This document shows positions 58,593-64,000 of a stretch of DNA of 64,000 nucleotides, one piece after another. Each line of letters starts with the position of its first letter. Position 1 is the first letter of the stretch. Origin of the DNA: Helicostylum pulchrum (lineage: Eukaryota > Mucoromycota > Mucoromycetes > Mucorales > Mucoraceae). The stretch is from NCBI GenBank assembly GCA_025677825.1, contig JAIXMO010000006.1:186001-250000 (forward strand), written 5' to 3'. The position numbers and the translations under genes were made by a program. The notes under the pieces were generated by a model, which ran no database searches, was not told the origin of the DNA, and saw nothing but the letters and a program-made list of their open reading frames with translations.

Positions 58593-60666
58593 TTAAATGG
58601 TTGTACCGGAATCAGTAATGATACTGCTTTCTGGGGAAGTTCCGTAAATAATGGAGCCATTGACTTCATCATCATCTCTTTTGAAAAGAGAGGACCAATA
58701 TTTGACTTTTGTAGCATCAGGCATTAACACACCACCATCATCAACCAAGTCTTTATCTTTCATAGGGTCGTATAAATTATTTGTAAAGGAATCCTTATCA
58801 GAGTTAAAATAATCCCATATACTATACGTTTTATCTTGAGGGTGGTATTTTGATCTTTCAGCTTCACTATTAAATAAAAAGGTGCCAAATTGACAAGAGT
58901 AAACATGGTAGTGCAAATCTATCAACATCTTTTCATTGAATTCAAATCGAGTAGGATGAGAACATAATAACTGATAAACACAGTCTAAAAACTGATGAAA
59001 AACAGGACTTGTTTCACGCTGATAATAATTCGACTTGTAAAACTTGTTCTGCATATCCTTAATTGTATTTGTTGCAGCATTTCCACCAGAATGAGCTAAA
59101 TTTACAAAGTATTTTTCATTTGATAAGTGTCCACATCTATCTTCAAATTTATGTCCAAACGATACCCAATCTTTTTCAATTAATACTTGAAATCCTTCAA
59201 ATGTACGATAATAAGGATCTAAACATAGTTCGCTCAATGATACAAGTTGTGATGTACGGTCCCATCCGTCAGAACAATGTACAAGTACATGTGAGTTATA
59301 TACGTGCACACTCTTTACAATAGCCATCGTCCCTTCGACTACCATCGTAATATGCTTTAACCAGCCAGATCTCTGTAATGCGCCTTTATTCACTTGTCCA
59401 CCAGCTGATTCCATACCTTGCATAGCTAATATATATATACAATTCAATTACACACACACAAATATATATATATACACACTATTATATATCTATACCTTCA
59501 CTTAATTTAGCCAAACTATCTCTCATAACATGAATATTATCAATTGCAACATAAATCTTTTTACAGTTACGATAATGATCCATATTTTCAGTTCCAGCTC
59601 CTCTCGCAACATTACCTACCGCATTTGCCATGGGTCTAGCATCTACAATCAAATTGGCGGCTGTAGAACCATACACTGTTTCGCCATTTGGTCCTGTAGG
59701 TACATTTGTAGAAAATACAGCTTCTATTAATTTCTCATCTTGAATAGATCGTGCCTGTTTAAACCCAACAAGCGGTTGACTACTTCTTGTAATTGTTGCC
59801 TAAAAAAAGGTAAAGGATGAATATACACTTTTTTTTTAAAAAAAAATATATATATTTTTTTTACTAACAGCGTTATGCCAATGCATATAAGATAGTGCGG
59901 GGATTCTAGCTTTACTACGATACTTTGCAGCGTAATTAAGCGTATTATCACTAATTTTAGATGGTACTACCATAATACGAGGATAAGTAGGTGAGTACTA
60001 TAATAAAGATCAGTAAATAAATATAAATAAATAAATATATTATATAAATTACCTTATAATCTTGATTGATAGGTGTAAATCTCCACATATTTGTAATTTT
60101 ATCGACACCCATACGTTGATATTCCTTGATAGGATCGTATATTTTCCAACCATTATCGGCAGTAAAGGGTATTCGGGGTTGATAAGCGTATGCATAAAGT
60201 TGTTCTATAGAATTCACACAAGCCAACTTTTGAATGCTATCGAACACATCTTGTGTTTCACCATCTTTTAATAAAGAAAGCGTAATAATCATAAAGTCTC
60301 GGCATTTGATAAGAAGTGGGTGACGTCCAGATTGAAGAGAAGGAGGTTGTCTTTCTACAGTATGTATAATAGGGAAAGGAATCTATATATACATCCCATA
60401 GTTATTAGTAAATAAATAAACTATGTTAGGCATATATACATACCCATAACTCTTCTTCCGAATAATTGAATATCAAGTGATGAACGGTCAGGTGTAAAGT
60501 GCCCACGACAGTTTCTTGACCTCTATCAAGTTGAACATCTTGAACCTTTTATTTTAACAATACAATTTTCGTTTTAGTTCATTGTCTAATCTAATACATT
60601 TTTATAAAATATATATATTAAATCAACCTGTGTAATCTTTAAAAGATCAATTCGGCTAGGCTGCAT
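58593..60666 (-). CDS. Myotubularin-family phosphoinositide 3-phosphatase
   Basis: Six exons on the minus strand (60628-60666, 60444-60545, 60053-60382, 59869-59997, 59496-59799, 58593-59425) give 578 residues. A PH-GRAM segment opens the protein (GTLHLTVHHLIFNYSEEELW). The myotubularin signatures follow: SPTYPRIMVVPSKISD, RSKARIPALSYMHWHNA, ATITRSSQPLVGF and the active site HCSDGWDRTSQ, which has the intact Cys-x5-Arg (C-SDGWD-R) of catalytic members. FEGFQVLIEKDWVSFGHKFE and SPVFHQFLDCVYQLL complete the domain. The enzyme removes the 3-phosphate from PtdIns3P and PtdIns(3,5)P2. There is no FYVE or coiled-coil extension. It opposes the lipid signal used by the Mvp1 sorting nexin in this window. 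Confidence 0.94.
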
Positions 60667-61663
60667 GCTTCCTTGAGGTTGAAAAAGCGTGGGTAATGAA
60701 ACACGGGCAAGATTGAAAATTGTGAAGGATTATTTAAAAATAAATAAAGTGTTTAAGGCTCGTTTTTTTTTTCTTGAAACAAAAAAAAAGGAATCCTTAA
60801 CTAGATATATATATAGAAAGTGTTGTAAAACAATTGTCGTATTCCCACAAAAGAACAGGAAAAAGGAAAGGGAAAAAGAGTATCAAATAAAGAGAAAAGC
60901 TTTGATACTCAGAAAATATAAAAATGTTGGCAGTGTTCATGTATCACGTGTAGAGACTTCCGATGGAAGGCTTTTTTTCTTTATGTGGTACCTCGTAACC
61001 GTTTAGTAAAAGAAGAAGAGACTGCATGTTCTATATTAACAGTAATTCTTAATAACCAATATATCTTTCTATAACTGAAAGATAAAACCATTCGCGCTAA
61101 ATCAATATATATTTTAATATATCACCAACTGTTTAACAGCTCGCTCGTTTTTTTTATCTTATAGAGTTATTTACAGCTCCCAAAAGCTCAAAATTAAGTA
61201 TTTTTGTATGATTCAAGTGAATAATGTTATCTTTATACTTGGTATGATCCCTTAAAAAAAAGGGTCGAAAGGGTGACATCGACATACGGCAAACAATAGT
61301 TTTTTCCTCCAGCAGACAGCATGTATATGCGTTGATAATGAAAACTAGTACACCCATTTCATTGGCCCATAACTTTGTCGCCACGTGGAAATACACTTGT
61401 GCGTTTACTTCACAATTAATCCTTTTATAAAGAACCAACGGTATGTCTTATAAACGGTATACCACTGTATTCGAAGGGATAGTACTAATATCAAACAACT
61501 AAAAGCACCGAGAATAATGTTTAAAAAGGTACAAAATAAATGAACAGGGCAAATACTGTAGCTTATTATTAAAGACTGGATCCTTTTTTTTTAAGTTAGT
61601 CTGACAACTCTTTTATGGATATTTATTTTGTATGAGTATCATACTAGGTCAACTTTCAGCGGG
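60667..61663. other. Intergenic region
   Basis: About 1 kb of AT-rich DNA upstream of the myotubularin gene. A CACGTG lies at about 60945-60950. The minus-strand open frame at 61154-61438 (94 codons) has no family signal or supporting context and is not called as a gene. Confidence 0.45.
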
Positions 61664-62038
61664 TTACATGTTTTCAGCAGAAGCAAAACGAATATCAATA
61701 CGTCTTTCAATAGTGAAGATATCTACGATGATCTTATTCCTGGAAATTATACCTGTTATACACAACGAAGTGTACTGACGAAGCTCTTTATTAAGACCAG
61801 AAGCTGTTACTTCCCAACCGGGGTCAAAGTTCATTTCACGCCCACCGGTACGATATCGACCCAAAAAAGTGTGCTTCGCAGTGAGGAAAACACTAACTGG
61901 TATGTCTAACATGACAGCAGTGTGTAACGTATTCAAGTGTGCGAGACCAATGCAGCGGCCTTCTTGATGGACGGCACGATTGGGGTAGAAAGTTGCGTTC
62001 TGAACGGTACTGTAATACAATTGATCACCTGGTGGCAT
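61664..62038 (-). CDS. Uncharacterised protein, tandem paralogue A
   Basis: A single-exon minus-strand gene of 124 residues starting MPPGDQLYYS. I do not recognise the family. It is clearly related to the neighbour at 62205. Both share QLYY near the start, then NAxFxPN, GLAHLNTLHTAVMLDIPVSV (against GIAHLHTLLTTVLLEIPVNV), EVTxSGxN and RNKIIVDIFTIERRID (against RNTIIVNSFTIERLID). The conserved part looks strand-rich. There is no signal peptide or membrane segment. It stops about 20 residues after the last shared motif, so it is shorter than its partner by some 70 residues. Only 166 bp separate the two genes, which run in the same direction. Confidence 0.6.
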   Translation of the reverse strand: MPPGDQLYYSTVQNATFYPNRAVHQEGRCIGLAHLNTLHTAVMLDIPVSVFLTAKHTFLGRYRTGGREMNFDPGWEVTASGLNKELRQYTSLCITGIISRNKIIVDIFTIERRIDIRFASAENM

Positions 62039-62204
62039 GGTTTAAAAAGAAAAAAAATAACTAGGATGAGAAAGAAAAAAAAAGGTTTATTTATGTAACT
62101 TATCACAGAAAATCAGCCATAATTCATTTGTGATTAATATAAAGGGTTCGACCACTACTATTACCATAAAACCACACGCGCTTTTTTTTTTTAATTCTCA
62201 TAGT

Positions 62205-62789
62205 TTATCTTTCAGCAGGAGGAGCAGCAGGAACAGACCCACCAGCCGTAGTAGACGTACCTTGAGGAACATCGCGAGCGAGGCCCATACCAAGAGGACC
62301 TGATCCTTCAGAATTGTTAGTGGAAGAAGCGTCAAAGATGTTGACTGATTCCAGCCCAGTACTAACTATACTACGACAAGCATTGACAGGAGAAAGCACC
62401 AATATTTCCAGCAACCTAAAAGTATTAGGTACAGGGTCAATTAGTCGTTCGATCGTAAAACTATTCACGATGATTGTGTTTCTGGGGAAGAAACATGGAA
62501 AGTTCTGATCATTATCCCTAATTATCGTTTGATTACTACCAGAAACTGTTACTTCCAAACAAATGCCAAACAGATCGAATCGGGATAGAGTAGAAAAAGG
62601 TCCCCCTGCAGCAAAGTAAACATTCACTGGTATTTCTAACAAGACAGTCGTGAGTAATGTATGCAAGTGTGCAATACCGACAACGCGGTCGTCTTGAAGG
62701 CTGGTACAGTTGGGAAAGAATATTGCGTTATAGATTGTACTTTCGTAGGCTTGTATGCGTGGGTAATATAACTGTGGTCTTGGGAACAT
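62205..62789 (-). CDS. Uncharacterised protein, tandem paralogue B
   Basis: A single-exon minus-strand gene of 194 residues starting MFPRPQLYYP. Its first about 130 residues align with paralogue A without large gaps. It continues with FRLLEILVLSPVNACRSIVS and a Ser/Gly/Pro-rich, low-complexity tail ending APPAER. The conserved core alternates short hydrophobic and polar runs (TTVLLEIPVNVYFAAGG, LEVTVSGSNQT, NTIIVNSFTIERL), suggesting a beta-rich fold. No known domain was recognised. Conservation between the copies, despite many substitutions, argues that both are or were real genes. Function is unknown; a lineage-specific family is the simplest reading. Confidence 0.65.
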   Translation of the reverse strand: MFPRPQLYYPRIQAYESTIYNAIFFPNCTSLQDDRVVGIAHLHTLLTTVLLEIPVNVYFAAGGPFSTLSRFDLFGICLEVTVSGSNQTIIRDNDQNFPCFFPRNTIIVNSFTIERLIDPVPNTFRLLEILVLSPVNACRSIVSTGLESVNIFDASSTNNSEGSGPLGMGLARDVPQGTSTTAGGSVPAAPPAER

Positions 62790-63757
62790 GATGGTGTAGT
62801 ATTATGAGAAAAAAAGAGAGAGAGAGGGACATAAAAAAGAAATTGGTTTATTTACAACTAATCAATCAATCAATCAATCATTGACAAATATTGGCTAAAA
62901 ATTCATTGTCGAAACATTACCCATAACATTTGATCACTACTATATTCTGTAAGCAACATATGCTTTCGTTTCTTACACGCATAAATCTCTGCTCAGTCGA
63001 TTTATGCCTGGTCGTTTTCCATCTAATTGGTTGTCTGGCTGTGGAATATCTTGAACTTCTGGCTATCGCCGTTACCCTTAACTGTCCGGTTTGCTCATTG
63101 AGCTTTTACTTTTTAAGCGAGGAAATATTTGCACCAGAATCCAGCCTCCAAGCTGGCATTCTCCATACCGCTGTCCCTCTTTCTTCTCTTTAGACTGCAA
63201 AAATAATAGTCTCGCAGAAAAAAGTACGCAATTTCTTCAGATGGTTTAATGCAACCAGGTCTCGCTGTGAATATTGACGGGTCGAAAAACCGAGTAATTT
63301 AAGATTCGTCATAAATATATTTTCTGGTTTGTGTGAGCTAGTGCATATAGACAAGAAAAGAATAATAAAATCCATAAAAAGCAATGTTTATTATGCATTA
63401 GAAAAATTATACTATCACTTGGAATAAGTGCCCAAGAAAAAAAAAAGAAAAGTCAAGCTAAACTAACTTTAGCATAAAAAAGTATCACTTTAAGATATAT
63501 TATAGATGACAAGCACACTATTTACTATAACGGATCGGAAGAGAGAAAAAAAAAGTGATTAAATGGAGAAATATATTCAATATAATGCATAATCAACCGA
63601 ATGAGGGGTAAACAGTATCGCCAATCGAATACAAGTCACACCATGTGTTCTTCCCACTTAATGCACAACCCCAACTCTTTTTTTATTTAAAAAAGGTTAT
63701 TTTTTTTTTCTCTTCTTTTTTTATCTTTATACATCTTTTTTATTTTATAAATTCGAT
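62790..63757. other. Intergenic region with repeat word
   Basis: An AT-rich spacer between the tandem pair and the AtuA-like gene. An AATC tetranucleotide run lies at about 62861-62880 (CAATCAATCAATCAATCA). At 63395-63435 the words GCATTAGAAAAATTATACTA and TCACTTGGAATAAGTGCCCA recur from 25661 and 43496. The plus-strand frame at 62930-63193 has no support. The last 80 bases are pyrimidine-rich promoter. Confidence 0.45.
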
Positions 63758-64000
63758 ATGACAGAAAGACCTATCCGTATCGGTTGTTATTCTGCGTTCT
63801 GGGGTGACTCTACTGCAGCAGCAACTCAACTTATTCAACACGAGGGAAAGAATTTGGATTATCTTGTTGCCGATTATTTGGCAGGTAAAAAAGAAAAACG
63901 ATAATAATACGTGTTTATACGTAGTGACTAAATACTCGTGTGTATATTTAGAGGTGACCATGGGAATCTTGGCCGCTCGTCGTCAACGTCGACTTATGCA
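63758..64000 (+). CDS. AtuA-like (DUF1446) protein, 5' part
   Basis: Two exons are visible (63758-63884 and 63952 to the window edge). The N-terminus reads [20 protein letters not shown], then [20 protein letters not shown]. This is the start of the acyclic terpene utilisation AtuA family, formerly DUF1446, whose members begin with the same IGxxSAFWGDS...VxDYLAExTM pattern. Bacterial AtuA is tied to acyclic terpene degradation; the fungal role is not established. The gene is cut by the window end, so length and later domains cannot be seen. Confidence 0.85.

Noticed and set aside
61154..61438. 94-codon minus-strand open frame with a cysteine pair
   Set aside because: No recognisable domain, no related copy and no promoter-like context; probably chance.

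Overview
This window is nuclear DNA from a fungus, most likely an early-diverging (Mucoromycota / Mucorales-type) species. The base composition is AT-rich with long homopolymer runs. Almost every gene is broken by short (about 50-100 nt) GT-AG introns, often with a CTAAC- or CTAAT-like branch motif. The gene set is eukaryotic and fungal: velvet factors, SIP5, Sec2, Mvp1, a Skt5/Chs4-type SEL1 protein, kinesin-13, and a NELF-C/D homologue, which yeasts lack. Species assignment is inference; no rRNA or tRNA gene was seen.

Layout. 0.6-2.8 kb: SIP5-like protein and a Rho GTPase. 2.8-6.3 kb: gene-poor DNA holding broken coding remnants and a dispersed repeat. 6.3-42.5 kb: a dense housekeeping and signalling block. 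It holds an RGS protein, a SET protein, a RING-H2 ligase, malic enzyme, a cyclic-nucleotide phosphodiesterase, a kinesin-like coiled-coil protein without an ATP site, mitochondrial SSB, a TspO-like membrane protein, kinesin-13 and an F-box/WD40 protein. It continues with a GT49-type glycosyltransferase, velvet 1, threonyl-tRNA synthetase, velvet 2, a TBC RabGAP, a START protein, a GATA-like zinc-finger protein and a SEL1/CaaX protein. 42.5-48.9 kb: repeat-rich DNA with thioredoxin reductase, a secreted cysteine-rich peptide and copies of a terminal-inverted-repeat element. 48.9-54.7 kb: three minus-strand genes, Sec2, Mvp1 and NELF-C/D. 54.7-57.9 kb: a dead Tc1/mariner-type transposase and inverted-repeat elements. 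58-60.7 kb: a small cysteine-rich-tail protein and a myotubularin. 61.6-62.8 kb: two tandem, intronless, related genes of unknown family. 63.8 kb to the end: the start of an AtuA-like gene.

How the genes relate. Fungal genes are mostly monocistronic, so neighbours need not cooperate. Several themes do recur. GTPase and membrane traffic: Rho, RGS, Sec2 GEF, TBC GAP, Mvp1, myotubularin. Microtubules: kinesin-13 and the pseudo-kinesin. Regulation and development: two velvet proteins, SET, GATA-like, NELF-C/D. Redox and NADPH supply: malic enzyme and thioredoxin reductase.

The strongest candidates for something undescribed are the tandem gene pair at 61.66-62.79 kb, the cysteine-rich secreted peptide with a duplicated four-cysteine module at 46.5 kb, and the kinesin-like protein at 14.9-17.2 kb whose motor-like domain has lost its P-loop. 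Exon boundaries were read by eye from splice consensus and reading-frame continuity; none was checked against transcripts.
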